Part shown: in pieces, positions 38,261 through 48,117 of the stretch
Layout: the number at the start of each line of letters is the position of its first letter
Numbering within the stretch: position 1 is the stretch's first letter
NCBI GenBank assembly: GCA_001939145.1
Contig: LSRX01000073.1
Location: forward strand, 641,184-705,183
Length of the DNA stretch: 64,000 nucleotides
Direction of reading: 5' to 3'
Source: Symbiodinium microadriaticum
Taxonomy: Eukaryota; Sar; Dinophyceae; Suessiales; Symbiodiniaceae
The notes under the pieces: model-generated
The model's input: the letters and a program-made list of their open reading frames with translations, nothing else
What the model was told of the DNA's origin: nothing
Databases searched by the model: none
Made by a program: the position numbers and the translations under genes

Positions 38261-38638
38261 TCGTACTCTGCTTTCCTTACATGGAACCCTGATTTTGTTG
38301 GGGCCCACATTCCGAACGTAGTCAAAGGCTTGCCGATGACAAACACAACCCTGAACCCTAAACCCTAAACCATGAACCCTAAACCTAAGCCCCAAAACTA
38401 TAAACTCGCACGACAAAGTACATGCACCCTGTGTCTCCGACCGGGCATACTGAGGTTTGTGCAAAACCTATGAGTTTAGGGCTAAAGCTTTGTTTCTTCA
38501 TGCGGGGATGACTGCCGAAATTCGCAAGCCAGGAGACAGAGTAAGGCTTTGTACTTGAACGGTGGAGGGCTTATGGCTTCGGTTTAGGCTTCATGGGCCT
38601 AGGGTTCTCGGACCTTAGCAGTTCAAGGCTCAGGATCC

Positions 38639-38793
38639 CTAGCCCCTAAACCCTGATCCCTAAACCCTGATCCCTAAACCCTAATCCCTAAACCCTAATC
38701 CCTAAACCCTGATCCCTAAACCCTGATCCCTAAACCCTAATCCCTAAACCCTAAACCCTAATCCCTAAACCCTAATCCCTAAACCCTAAACCT
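38639..38793. repeat. Telomere-like array with 14-bp higher-order unit
   Basis: TCCCTAAACCCTAA and TCCCTAAACCCTGA alternate about ten times. A dimer of two heptamer variants has been amplified. Confidence 0.95.
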
Positions 38794-39117
38794 GCTCCGG
38801 CCCCGAACTCTTCTCGGTGTTCGGTTGCTAGGTGCCTCCTCTTTTTCGTCGCGGCCGTCGCAGCAAGTCCAATCGACCTGGCTTGAGCCCCTTGGAAAGC
38901 TAGCCTCTACAAGTACAACTTTCACTTCTTACGTTACGGAAAACTCAACCAAGATCTTACACCCTAATACCCTTTTAATTAACTCTGAGCTGCACATGTA
39001 CTTAAGCGAACAAACGAACACTAAACCCCTAAACACGCTACGTACCCGACCCCAAAAGACCTGTCCTTGGATTCAGGGCTAGAGTTCGCTAATTAGGGTT
39101 CAGGCAACTCCTAAGCC

Positions 39118-39680
39118 CCCCTCACCAAGGATTTTGGCCCATAGCTCAAACGGCCGCTGGTCGCAGTCCGGCTTAGGCCTGCAGCTTGGTTGGTTCCCTA
39201 AACGGAAAGCTGGGAAAGCAGCCTTGATCTTCAAGCTTACTTGGAGGCCAAGGGGACTTTGTAAGTGGGTTATTCGTTAATTATAACCCTACCTATAACC
39301 CCTAAACCCTAAACCCCTAAACCCTATAACCCTACTAAAGGTTTCTGTCTCGCCGCCATGACCCCTTCTTTAGACACAGGGCCTGGGAGTTCCGAACTGC
39401 GACATGTACGGGGTTGCATCCTCTGGCAAACTCCTATCCCAAAGGCCCTAAGGGTCCAAGTACCCTACTACGGTTGATGATATAAACCCTTAGCATTACC
39501 CCATGGTAAGGAACATACCATAATTCCCATAGCTTAGGGTCATTAAGGTAATGCAAGATTTATACCATCAACAGTAGTAGGGTTGAAGATCCCAAATACT
39601 ATACTCTGAATGGAATTTTGCACCTAAAACTCTACTATTTTGGACACTTGGATGCTTAGGGTATGCGCATAAATACTTAA
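39118..39680 (+). CDS. Candidate three-part gene model across FB-B and FB-F
   Basis: Open frame to 39260 (SQSGLGLQLGWFPKRKAGKA, then LIFKLTWRPRGL). Removing 39261-39340 (GTAAGT...CTAAAG) continues in phase for 39 codons (FCLAAMTPSLDTGPGSSELR, then PKALRVQ). Removing 39460-39659 (FB-F with FB-C inside) continues GMRINT to TAA. The element arms encode WRPRGL and ALRVQ, as at other sites. It is coherent over two junctions, but there is no homology. Confidence 0.3.
39236..39345 (+). mobile_element. FB-B left arm joined to a heptamer block
   Basis: TACTTGGAGGCCAAGGGGAC, TTTGTAAGTGGGTTATTCG, then CCCTAAA repeats (39285-39335) and CCTACTAAAG. The usual interior and right arm are replaced by heptamers. 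Confidence 0.8.
39447..39662 (+). mobile_element. FB-F element containing a nested FB-C
   Basis: Left CCCTAAGGGTCCAAGTACCC, right TTTGGACACTTGGATGCTTA. The interior ACTATACTCTGAATGG is shared with 44647. The FB-C copy sits at its TACTA/TAGTA. Confidence 0.92.
39466..39580 (+). mobile_element. FB-C foldback element, nested
   Basis: CTACTACGGTTGATGATATA at the left, TATACCATCAACAGTAGTAG at the right. Inserted into FB-F. Confidence 0.95.
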
Positions 39681-39850
39681 GGAGAATCTTCAATACAGCA
39701 GGCTTAGAAGCACTCGGAAACTACATCTTATACTCTACATCCCTGCCCCTGGAAACTCCTTTCTTCCTGCTCTCAATGATCCTCCCCTGAACCCAAAATA
39801 CATGGGTACCCGGGTACCCCAGTGTAAATCCGAATTTGCTGGTATAACAT

Positions 39851-39937
39851 CCCCTAACCTCCCAGGTACCTACTATATAGGGTACTAGAGAGCCCTTATA
39901 AGGGCCCTATAGAGTAAGGTACCTGGGAGGTTAGGGA
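39851..39937. mobile_element. FB-J foldback element
   Basis: CCCTAACCTCCCAGGTACCT at the left, AGGTACCTGGGAGGTTAGGG at the right. The inner arms ACTATATAGGG / CCCTATAGAG are less perfect than in the 5424 copy. Confidence 0.95.
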
Positions 39938-40059
39938 TCAAAGGCCACACAGCGGCTGGCGCCTCGGATCCGCTAGGGGATCAAAGGACGTGAGGCCTGC
40001 CAAAAACGTTGGTCTAAACCCTAAAACCCTAAACCCTATTCCAAATATGAAGGCCTCTC

Positions 40060-40310
40060 TTTTCAAATAGTCTTGCGTGGAAGGAAAGGAAAAGGCCTCA
40101 GGTGCCCGAAGTCTTGGAAGAAAGCCCCGTGATGTATGCCCATGTTTCCGGGTCCTGACTATAGGTTTCTGGCTAGGATCTGTTACATAGAAAGGGACAG
40201 GGTAGGAGCCTAAACCCTAAACCTTATGAGCCTGTAGATAGGACTGCAAGGTTGGAGTGCCCCGTCTGTTGAGACCATGCGGCTTTGAGGGCGTTATGTA
40301 ATGCATCTCT
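40060..40310. other. Mixed stretch without a clear gene
   Basis: A GGAAAGGAAAAGG purine run and short mixed sequence. No ORF or hairpin of note. Confidence 0.4.
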
Positions 40311-40427
40311 CAGGGTCCATGTATTTATAAGGGTTCGTTTCAGGGGTTTCTATAAGGGTACTCTGAGGGTTCAGGCTCCTTTCAGGGTTTCGATGACGGT
40401 ACTATAAGGGTTTAGCGGTTTAGGGTT

Positions 40428-40518
40428 TAAGGATCCATGTACTCAGGCCCTAAAGTATCTGCATTGGCACTAGTTTAAGGCCAAGGTATACACTACTTGA
40501 GCACATGGACCCGTATAG
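40428..40518. mobile_element. FB-H foldback element, diverged
   Basis: GGATCCATGTACTCAGGCCC at the left, GAGCACATGGACCC at the right. The inner AGGCCAAGGTATACACTACTT matches FB-H. Confidence 0.75.
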
Positions 40519-40699
40519 GGCCTGTCAGCTTAAAGCCTCAAACCCGAACCCAAACCCGGCCCCAAATCCTAAAAAAACATAAATCTCAAAAAAAAACCTA
40601 AAACCTTAAAACAGTCTATGTAAATCCCAAAAACAACCCTAAATCCTGAAACAAAAAACCCCAAATCCTAAACAAAAAAACCCAAACCCTGGTTCGAGC

Positions 40700-40870
40700 C
40701 AAGGGCTTCGCAGGTTTCTCTCTGGTTCTTCGTAGGGAATGGGTTTAGGGTTTAGGGTTTAGGGTTTAGGGTTTAGGGTTTAGGGTTTAGGCCTATTAGG
40801 ACTACTATAGGGGACCTTGAGGGACTATCATAGGGATCCATTCCCCCATTCCCTACTAAGAACCAGAGAG
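40700..40870. mobile_element. Inverted repeat enclosing the perfect TTTAGGG run
   Basis: TCTCTGGTTCTTCGTAGGGA near 40719 pairs with TCCCTACTAAGAACCAGAGA near 40851. A single-copy foldback with telomeric heptamers in its left loop. Confidence 0.75.
40739..40795. repeat. Perfect TTTAGGG run
   Basis: About seven uninterrupted heptamers, the longest perfect run seen. It lies between TTCTTCGTAGGGAATGGG (about 40727) and TCCATTCCCTACTAAGAACC (about 40847), which are inverted copies. Confidence 0.97.
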
Positions 40871-41171
40871 ATTTTTAGGGAATTCGAGCTCTGTGGCTTG
40901 TCGCTTTAGGTTCCGAGTTCGGACGCTCGGTGATTAGGGTGCCGGGTTTAGGGTTGGGGTTTCGGGTTTAGGTTTTATTTAGGATTTAGGGTTTAGGGTT
41001 TCGGGTTTAGGGGTTTGTGCCCAAAAATTCGGTACCAATGGTTTCGGGATCCAGGGAGTCTGAATCATCGATGCGAGCAAAAGTCTAGAAGTCTATCAAA
41101 GGCGAAACGTTCTCGCGGAGCAGTGGGCATTATTGCCAGTACTATTTAAGGGTCCTTGTTGAAATTATAGA

Positions 41172-41250
41172 GTAACTTACACCAAGGCCCTATCTTATTA
41201 ATGCCACTATATACACCAACTTACAGCCTTGGGTTGTAAGTAAGTTAAGT
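41172..41250. mobile_element. Single-copy inverted repeat
   Basis: AGTAACTTACACCAAGGCCC pairs imperfectly with GCCTTGGGTTGTAAGTAAGT. Confidence 0.55.
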
Positions 41251-41356
41251 TAGTAACGCGCAAGCCCTGGAACCTTGAACGAGAAGTGATTACCGGTGCT
41301 GCCATAAGATGTTACCCCGTATTCACCCATCGGAGGACCTATCGTCTTGAACAGGC

Positions 41357-41611
41357 TTATGATTCTGGAGTCAGACTATTTATCTGGGCTGTTTCCGGAG
41401 GAAGCTCGTATCTTTCCATGACAGTTTTTTTCATTCGCTTGTGACACTTCTGGGTAACCTCCGTACATATATCTGGCGTGGCTATAGCATTGGGTGGAAT
41501 GATTGAACGGAAGCAGGCATTGTACTGTTGTAATCCCCTTAATCTCCAGCAGTTCACTGCATACTTCCCAAAGAGCGCGCCTCTACGCGGCGCCGACGTA
41601 GCCAACAGCAC
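41357..41611 (-). CDS. Candidate ORF
   Basis: 84 codons, heptamer-free: AVNCWRLRGLQQYNACFRSI, later CHKRMKKTVMERYELPPETA. Unknown family. Confidence 0.22.
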   Translation of the reverse strand: MLLATSAPRRGALFGKYAVNCWRLRGLQQYNACFRSIIPPNAIATPDICTEVTQKCHKRMKKTVMERYELPPETAQINSLTPES

Positions 41612-41767
41612 ACCTGGTAAGCTTTGGCTTTGAGAGTGTCGCTGCCTAACCCATGGCTTTCAGGTTCCGGGTCTATCTCTGTCTCTTATGATGGAAGTGG
41701 CTTTGGGGCATTGCGTGCTCCGCGAAACATGACACAAAACCCACATGAGAGTCGAGGGGCGTGACAA

Positions 41768-41888
41768 CCCTAATGGTCCATGTACCATCTAGTGAATCTA
41801 GTGTATGTCTTCGACTCCAAATACCTTTAGAGCAAACAAGTCTACAGCCAATGTACGTACATGCTTCTTAGGTACACGGACTGACGAA
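41768..41888. mobile_element. FB-H-like element, degenerate
   Basis: GGTCCATGTACCATCTAGTG at the left and GTACGTACATG then CTTAGGTACACGGACT at the right pair loosely. Confidence 0.4.
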
Positions 41889-42075
41889 CTGATGTTTAGA
41901 GTTTAGGGTTGAGGGTTCAGGGTTTAGGGTGCAGACACGTCAGCTTCTTTTCAAAGTATCCCCAGGCTTGTGTAGCCTCCGTGACACCCCATAACCAAGA
42001 CAGACCCTTCTCATTTGGTCAATGCCCCAGACACTACGGTTGTTGGGGCTTACATGCCATGCACTATATAATTAC

Positions 42076-42182
42076 CTAGGGGTCCAAAGGACCCAATAAT
42101 CAGGTAAATTGGTTACGGATAGTGGTTTTCTAGGGAAGTATTTGGGAGCGCATATGATTATTAGGTACTTGGACGCTTAGGG
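42076..42182 (+). mobile_element. FB-M foldback element
   Basis: AGGGGTCCAAAGGACCCAAT, GGTTACGGATAGTGG, then TATTTGGGAGCGCATATGAT and TAGGTACTTGGACGCTTAGG. Used as the heptamer-free comparison for 25803. Confidence 0.92.
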
Positions 42183-42543
42183 TTAAGGTCTTCGAGTAAA
42201 TTGGTGGGTTCCGAGGGATAAACATTCCTTCAAGCCAGTGGAGCAGCAAGCGATATGATTCGATGGCGCTGGATAAGACCGTAAAGCCTGCATGCTCAAA
42301 CATGAGGATCAAACGAGATCTCCTGTCAATGATGGCACTCCCACAGAAAAAAAAGCCGTAAGCCTGCAAAGCGGATGAAGCTGCATGAAGCTTACTCGAA
42401 ATCCATCCCGACAAGGAATGCGCACCCGTCGGCAGAAGGAAGGCACAGCTTCCGCTGGCTCCTGCATGCGGCGCCCGTAGAGTAAAGCTGCCAACCCTGA
42501 AGCCCAACACCCTCACAACACCCTTTAAAACCCCGTCGTTCAT
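42130..42543 (-). CDS. Candidate ORF, 137 codons
   Basis: Among the longest frames. The core is hydrophobic and mixed (YGFFFCGSAIIDRRSRLILM, later LLLHWLEGMFIPRNP). The 3' end lies in FB-M, so a real coding part would be about 42200-42543. A second minus frame (42309-42494) overlaps. Confidence 0.27.
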   Translation of the reverse strand: MNDGVLKGVVRVLGFRVGSFTLRAPHAGASGSCAFLLPTGAHSLSGWISSKLHAASSALQAYGFFFCGSAIIDRRSRLILMFEHAGFTVLSSAIESYRLLLHWLEGMFIPRNPPIYSKTLTLSVQVPNNHMRSQILP

Positions 42544-42743
42544 GCTTGGCCCTGACTTAAACTCCTCGGAGATAGGGTTTACTGCAAGGATCCAGAAAAT
42601 ATCTTATATTTTTGGATTTCTTTTATAGTGATATGAAGCAATCAATTTCTGAGACCCTCAAAAACTCACAGTTGTTGGTTTTTTGCACAACCTCAGAGGG
42701 CTCACGGATTGAAGGCTCCGGGCGTGGAGTTTAGGATGAGGCC

Positions 42744-42941
42744 GTGTCATGCCGCATCGAACACAGCAGCTGCTCTTGGCCCGTTTTTTGGCATTATTTG
42801 GGTAGTTCTCTAAAGCAACTGTGCAAGCTCCTCGGTGAGGTGAACAGTAAAAAGGAAAAGGAGCCTGAAATTCACGAGCATGAGACTGGCAACTCAGAAC
42901 CCTTAAAGACGAACTCAGACTGTTCCCGATCACTATCCTGA
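42744..42941 (+). CDS. Candidate ORF, charged C-terminus
   Basis: 65 codons: LKQLCKLLGEVNSKKEKEPE, then IHEHETGNSEPLK. A 104-codon minus frame (42658-42972) overlaps. A GGGTAGTTCTCTAAAG fragment of the FB-A arm lies inside at about 42799. Confidence 0.22.
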   Translation: MSCRIEHSSCSWPVFWHYLGSSLKQLCKLLGEVNSKKEKEPEIHEHETGNSEPLKTNSDCSRSLS

Positions 42942-43178
42942 AGTGAACGAAAGCCTGCACCTCAAAGCACATAAATATACAAGGCCCCAGACAAATTGTC
43001 TAGGTTGGCCCATTAGAGCCTCTGAAATATGTGCGTGAAAACACCCTCTTCGGCCGAATAAGGGAAAATAGACAATATCCTACAGGCCCTAAACCCTAAA
43101 CCCTAAACCCAGCTATGCTGCTGGTCTTCATGAAGCTGAAGATGACAAAAAGCTCTTGCGATGGATCAGAATGATTAG

Positions 43179-43460
43179 GTGTACCAACGGTCTCCATTCT
43201 TTTTTGGTTTAACCAACTGTCATTTAGTCAACAAGCCCTACAATGAAGACCTGCGCGGCTACGACGGTCCCTCAGGCAGTACTGCTATGCGTTTGTTTTT
43301 GAATCGTTCGCCTGCTTCTTACCACCTGCAACTCCGAAACAAACTTAAGGCAGCACATCGCACGGCCATTGGGCCATTGAGCCTAAAATCAGTGGAAACG
43401 CACGCATCCCGAAACAGATTCCAAAATCAATGTCTCATGGTTGAGCCTGTGTTTCCCTGA
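43179..43460 (+). CDS. Candidate ORF, 93 codons
   Basis: Reads NCHLVNKPYNEDLRGYDGPS, then LRNKLKAAHRTAIGPLSLKS. Heptamer-free over 43120-43480. No stop-dense competitor was noticed on the same strand. Unknown family. Confidence 0.3.
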   Translation: MYQRSPFFFGLTNCHLVNKPYNEDLRGYDGPSGSTAMRLFLNRSPASYHLQLRNKLKAAHRTAIGPLSLKSVETHASRNRFQNQCLMVEPVFP

Positions 43461-43521
43461 AGTGTCCCCTTATCAGGCTGCTGTCTGAACCCTGGAGCAT
43501 CCTAAAACCCTAACTGTTAAA

Positions 43522-43640
43522 TGGGTAGCTCTCGAAACTTAGGGCCCCTGTTTGGGTCCCAAACTATAGTACCGCACCCTTCTAAATAGGACCCCCCAAA
43601 AGGGGCCCCAATTTAGAGAACTACTTCCACATAGGTCCTA
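43522..43640 (+). mobile_element. FB-A foldback element
   Basis: Left GGGTAGCTCTCGAAACTTAG, right GGGGCCCCAATTTAGAGAAC. The interior AGTACCGCACCCTTCTAAAT is shared with 45030 and 56731. Confidence 0.9.
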
Positions 43641-44060
43641 AGATTTTAAAGCAGCCATCCTGAGCGTAACCACTGCACCCATGACCCCTGGGCGGCCTCA
43701 GCGAACTCCCTGGCAGTTACTGCCTCGGACGCGTGTGGGAGTTTCCAAGAACGAGTAAGACGCACTCATACGAAAGACCTTAGATTAAAGCTCCTGTCGG
43801 TTAAGGTCTATATCACCGCACCTGTTTCTCTGGAGCTCACATGTCACGTCGAATTGCGGAAGAGTGCGGTTGGTATGGTATATATAGCTGTAGCCTCAAG
43901 AACCCATGTAATAGTATCTATTTTGATCCTACAAGGTAACTAGATAGGTATGAACCCCGTTGAGACCTATGCATTTGTTTTTGGTGCATGGACCCCGTAG
44001 GGCTTGAATGGAAAGTGTTTCGTCCTTCAGCCTAGAGTGCTTGAAGGCTCACATGTGAGC
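43640..44060. other. Mixed stretch without a clear gene
   Basis: Heptamer-poor, no frame above 60 codons and no clear hairpin. A telomere-like G block of about 25 bp follows at 44068-44092. Confidence 0.4.
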
Positions 44061-44578
44061 AACGAGGTTTAGGGTTTAGGGTTTAGGGTTTCTGACCTTA
44101 ATTCTTCTGGGATGCCTCTTCGCACGTACAGACAGACACTACGGCGACATGAAGCTCAACTTTGGTCGCTAATCAACATACGGTATGAACAAGCATAGAT
44201 TGCATAGATAACCGAAAGCCTCAACCCTAAACCCGGCAGCCCTAAACGATTGCATGGAACCCGATGCCCCCAAAGCCCTTGCCAAAAAAACACGCGGTCG
44301 AAAGCCTCTCACCAAGGGTCCACGTGCCCAAATAAAGGGGTTTTCGGCTCCGCAAACAGTTCAGAGTTGCGATCTTACACCCTACCTTGACCTACCGTGA
44401 CCCTAAAAAAATCTAAAGTAAGGTTGATAGTGAAACCGTGAAACCTAGGAAAAGTAAGTTCTGGTAGTTTAGCCGACTACTGCGGTACTTGCATCCTGCA
44501 TATCTTCATAGTTCCCACCACCCAGATTTAGGGGTTTTGGGTTTAGAGTCCACCCAAAGACGCTAAACCCGAAAATAG

Positions 44579-44656
44579 GGGCCACACTCATTGGTACAGG
44601 GTGTCGGGAGATCTATGGGCATATCAACGCAGGGAACCCTTCCCCTAAAGGTCCAA
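44579..44656 (+). CDS. Candidate internal exon before FB-F
   Basis: 26 whole codons between CCGAAAATAG and GTACCC: GPHSLVQGVGRSMGISTQGT, then LPLKVQ. It ends in the same residues as the frame before FB-F at 39459 and FB-M at 50103 (L(K/R)VQ). Confidence 0.2.
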
Positions 44657-44756
44657 GTACCCAAATAGCACGGGTTTGGGCGCCAAATACTACACGCTGA
44701 ATGGTTTTCGGTACTGAACATTCTACTGTTTGGACACTTGGACCCTTACACTAAAC
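44647..44756 (+). mobile_element. FB-F foldback element
   Basis: Left CTAAAGGTCCAAGTACCC, right CTACTGTTTGGACACTTGGA then CCCTTA. The reference uninterrupted copy. Confidence 0.9.
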
Positions 44757-44822
44757 CAAACGGTCCTAGGTGCTGTTATGAGATATCGACTTTCTACTAT
44801 ATGGGTACTTAGATGTCCTAAG
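44757..44822 (+). mobile_element. FB-E element, internally deleted
   Basis: AAACGGTCCTAGGTGCTGTT then ATGAGATATCGACTTTCTAC then TATATGGGTACTTAGA. It directly abuts the FB-F copy. Confidence 0.6.
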
Positions 44823-45028
44823 TACTAGTACTTGCAAGGAGATACCTATCCACAACATAATAAGTAATATCTGTTGCCATAGACACCCCACTTTCTACCA
44901 TGATCTCCTGTGTAATAGAAATACTTAGGGCCCTGTTGGCATGCTGAGATACTCCGACCGTGTACCCGAAAAATCCAATGACCTCAAAATCAAACATTGC
45001 ACCAAGTACTAACCTATAGGACTTAAAG

Positions 45029-45119
45029 GGTAGTTCTTTACATTAAGGTCGCTTCTTTAAGTCCCCAAATGTAGTACGGCACCCTTATAAACAGCACCCG
45101 GACGTAGAGAACTACTGAC
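45029..45119 (+). mobile_element. FB-A foldback element
   Basis: GGGTAGTTCTTTACATTAAG at the left, CGGACGTAGAGAACTACTGA at the right. Interior AGTACGGCACCCTTATAAAC. Confidence 0.85.
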
Positions 45120-45129
45120 ATAACTACTT

Positions 45130-45420
45130 AGTATCCTAAACCCTAAACCCAAACCCCTAAGCCCCTAAACCCCTAAACCCCTGAACCCTCAGCCCTAAAC
45201 CCTAAACCCAGAAGTGCGTTAGACAGCCCAAAGTCCCGAGCTGGCGAGAGAGACCTTCCAAGTAAGCAAGGAAACCCTCCCAAATCCGAAACCCTGAACC
45301 ATCCAAAACCTTGAACCTTCTAAAACCCTCAGCCCTAAACCTTCTCTACTACTATTCTAGAACCCTACACTTACTAAACCCTTCTGAGCTGCTGAACCTG
45401 TGGCTTATAAGACCCTGAAT
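45130..45420. repeat. Telomere-like C-strand block, degenerate
   Basis: CCCTAAA at 45130-45215, then decayed CCCTGAACC and AAAACCCT words to about 45420. Confidence 0.7.
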
Positions 45421-45839
45421 TGTAAAAACCCCAGAGCTGAAGCTAAAACAAAGGAACCAAAAGCTCCCAAACCCCTCCCTGAACCCTATCCGAGACCTCT
45501 CCCTGAGCCTTTAAGGGTTTAGGGTTCCCTAAACCTTTAACCCAAAGCTCCTGAACCGCATACCCAAGACGCCGAACCGCAAATGCAGCTGAGGTTGCAG
45601 AGCACATGGAGAGCGACACCGGCAGCTGGGAACCCTTCGCCATCGTTCTTTGAGCGGTTTCAGCTTCGTGTCTCTAGGGTTTACAACGTTATCTTTGCAG
45701 GGATCATGTCATAGCGCTCATTGTCACGGTTTTGGGTTTAGGGGCTCAGTTTAAGGGTGTAGGATGAAGGCGTCCAGGGGTGTTTTTGAGGTTTAGGGTC
45801 CCAAAGCTCCGGCGTTGATGGAGCTCTGGGCTTAAACCC

Positions 45840-46125
45840 TGCGTGAAGGCGTTGTGGATGAGCGGTGTTGTCCAGTTGCTCTTCCCGCTGCCGCTGGGCA
45901 CGCCTTTGCTCGGCTCACACCCCAAGCCGAAGACAGCTGACTACCGGGGGATCAGTGACTGTATTAGCATGCTCAAGGTTCTCAACTCCTGCCAAGGCGA
46001 GACAGTGTGTCCGATGTCCACGTCGTCTGGCCAAGGCATGCAGATCCTCCTCAGGTACGGGTGGAGCTCAAATTGGCCTTTGAACTCGCCGCCCTGACTG
46101 CCGTAAAAAGGGTCGCGCATCATCC
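45840..46125 (-). CDS. Candidate coding island, minus strand preferred
   Basis: Upper part (45946-46125) begins MMRDPFYGSQGGEFKGQFEL, then HPYLRRICMPWPDDVDIGHT. Lower part (about 45840-45915) reads EQRRAQRQREEQLDNTAHPQ, coiled-coil-like. The phase between them was not resolved. Two plus-strand frames (45843-46097, 45865-46083) are also open. GC-rich and heptamer-free. Confidence 0.3.
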
Positions 46126-46309
46126 TTGAACTCCCCGCTTTTCCACAGGAGCCATCAAAGTGGGTTCAAGGTTTAGGGTTTAGGGTTCAGGGTTTAGGGT
46201 TGTCTTCCACAGCACATCAGAGGTTGGGCGGTGTGGTCTTGCGGGACTCGTGGCTTTGAGCGAAACTCTGAGCGGACACTCCGGCTTCCGCTGCCATTGC
46301 CAGCTGCAG

Positions 46310-46631
46310 GGCGAAGCTTTGATAGGGAGCCCAAAGGGTCCTGGGTATACTGTTATGGGGCATACTTCCCCAAATCATAATTTAACATAGAAACCCTACA
46401 TTCTACTATATCGGTACTTTGGACCCTTTGGGGAGCACCATGGCGAGGAGTCGTCTCGTGGGTGTACAACGAGGTGCCAGATTGGCCAAAACCCTAAACG
46501 CCAAAACCCCAAACCCACCACAGCACACAAACATTCAGCCCTCGTCTGAAATACCCAACATTCATACACTCTCTCAAGTCCTTGAGGACGAATTGAACCC
46601 CGACAGGGTTTCAGGTCCATTTACCATATAG
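46310..46631 (+). CDS. Candidate exon pair split by FB-E
   Basis: 46310-46344 follows CAGCTGCAG (GEALIGSPKGPG). Removing 46345-46435 joins in phase to TMARSRLVGVQRGARLAKTL, then SSEIPNIHTLSQVLEDELNP, and TAG. As at 13457, the FB-E arm reads PKGP. Confidence 0.25.
46328..46437 (+). mobile_element. FB-E foldback element
   Basis: CCCAAAGGGTCCTGGGTATA at the left, TACTTTGGACCCTTTGGGG at the right. Full interior. Confidence 0.95.
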
Positions 46632-46814
46632 GGATTCATAGTATAAGTGTATAGGGCCCCCTAATTATAAGGGCCGTTTGGTCCTCAATCATCTTAACTT
46701 TTTGGGTTTAGGGGTTTAGGGTTTAAAAGTTTGGGGATTAGGGTTTTTTTAACCTGGATAACTGCATAACTAGGTTTAGGCTTGAGAGGTTAATAGAGTT
46801 TAGGATTTAAGGGG

Positions 46815-46872
46815 GCTGCTACCCGTAACCAAAGCATCTTGTTATTGGGTCCCTTGGACCCTGAGCGACAGG
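46815..46872 (-). mobile_element. FB-M element, one half
   Basis: CTACCCGTAACCAAAGCATC, then TTATTGGGTCCCTTGGACCC. The other half is not recognisable upstream. Confidence 0.7.
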
Positions 46873-46898
46873 GCAGAACCATTAGGTACTGTGGAGCC

Positions 46899-47016
46899 TT
46901 ACTTGGAGGCCCAGGGGAGGTAGTAAGTCGGTTGCAATTGGGTAACTCCATTCAGGCTACCAATATAAGTCCACTTATAGCCTACTTACTAAGTCGCCTG
47001 GACCTCTAAGTAGCTT
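46899..47016 (+). mobile_element. FB-B foldback element
   Basis: TTACTTGGAGGCCCAGGGGA at the left, TAAGTCGCCTGGACCTCTAA at the right. Interior GTAACTCCATTCAGGCTACC. Confidence 0.95.
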
Positions 47017-47172
47017 TCATTGCTGGATCCCGAACCCCTCGATGGGCGAAGAAACCCCCTGCAGTCAAGATTTCAGAATAAATCCCAAACCCTGCAAACC
47101 CCTAAAGCTCCTAAAACCCCAAAACCGCAAACCCCGAAAACCCCTAAACTCCTAAAAGGTAAACCCCCTCAC

Positions 47173-47374
47173 ACTCCTAAACCCTAAATTCCCTGAACCC
47201 CCAATCCCTGGACCTCTTCGCTGCTTACATTCAACACACGAAGAAGAACTGGGACCACAAGCCCCCTAAAACNAACTCCTAAACCCTAAATTCCCTGAAC
47301 CCCCAATCCCTGGACCTCTTCGCTGCTTACATTCAACACACGAAGAAGAACTGGGACCACAAGCCCCCTAAAAC
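47173..47374. repeat. Identical 100-bp direct repeat around a single N
   Basis: 47173-47272 and 47275-47374 read the same throughout, with one N at 47273. More likely two overlapping contig ends joined with N than a real duplication. Confidence 0.93.
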
Positions 47375-47375
47375 T

Positions 47376-47492
47376 TCCTCCTAAGTACCTTATATGTACG
47401 TGGTAGAATGTAGGGTTTCTATATAGGACTTGCTCACGATATATGAATTGGGGAAGTATCCCCCACAACAGTACCTACCCTTTGGGATCTAG
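47376..47492 (-). mobile_element. FB-E element, reverse orientation
   Basis: TCCTCCTAAGTACCTTATAT at the left, CACAACAGTACCTACCCTTT then GGGA at the right. Interior TAGGGTTTCTATATAGG. Confidence 0.9.
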
Positions 47493-47794
47493 CCCGGTAT
47501 AGAGTAGTGAAACTTGGAACCACAAAACCCCAAGACAGCAAACAAACTCTGAGTGATAAAAACGATGACAACAAAAACATCGCACAAACCATTCTGAATG
47601 CCGGCCCACGAAGGCAAAGGCACAACAGCCTGATCCGGCCACAAAGCGTTCAGCACCTACGGCAAGCACGCTGTAAGGGTATACGCACGACTATAGCCCC
47701 CCTAAGCCCTAAGCAAACCCTAAACCCTAACCCCCCCCTCCCTCTGCAGCCCCTTTCGAAACCTTTGCTGAGGCCCAGAGCAACCAAACCGTAG
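47477..47794 (+). CDS. Candidate ORF after reversed FB-E
   Basis: Frame TLWDLARYRVVKLGTTKPQD, then SDKNDDNKNIAQTILNAGPR, later HNSLIRPQSVQHLRQARC. The tail after about 47700 is heptamer-derived. Four minus-strand frames also overlap. Charged, coding-like, unknown family. Confidence 0.28.
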   Translation, partial: TLWDLARYRVVKLGTTKPQDSKQTLSDKNDDNKNIAQTILNAGPRRQRHNSLIRPQSVQHLRQARCKGIRTTIAPLSPKQTLNPNPPLPLQPLSKPLLRPRATKP

Positions 47795-48117
47795 ACCTGA
47801 AATGATGCAGCTGACAGTCCGACGCCCACATGCCCCCCTAAACCCCACACCCGAACGGTTTAGGGTTTAGGGTTTAGGGTATAGGAACATAACTGGTTCC
47901 GAATCAAAAATCCCAAAATCTACAAAAATGTATGTACCCACAACCTCAAAGCACAGATGCCAAACCCTATCAACCCCACTACACCCTAAACCGGGGGGCT
48001 GCGGCCTGCTTGGATCCCGCCACGGACTGAAATCCCTGGCGGTGGAATTAGTATTCAACACAGGGCTTCTAAGCTTTTGGGGATTCAGAACCTTCCAATC
48101 CAGAGCATAGAGGAGGG

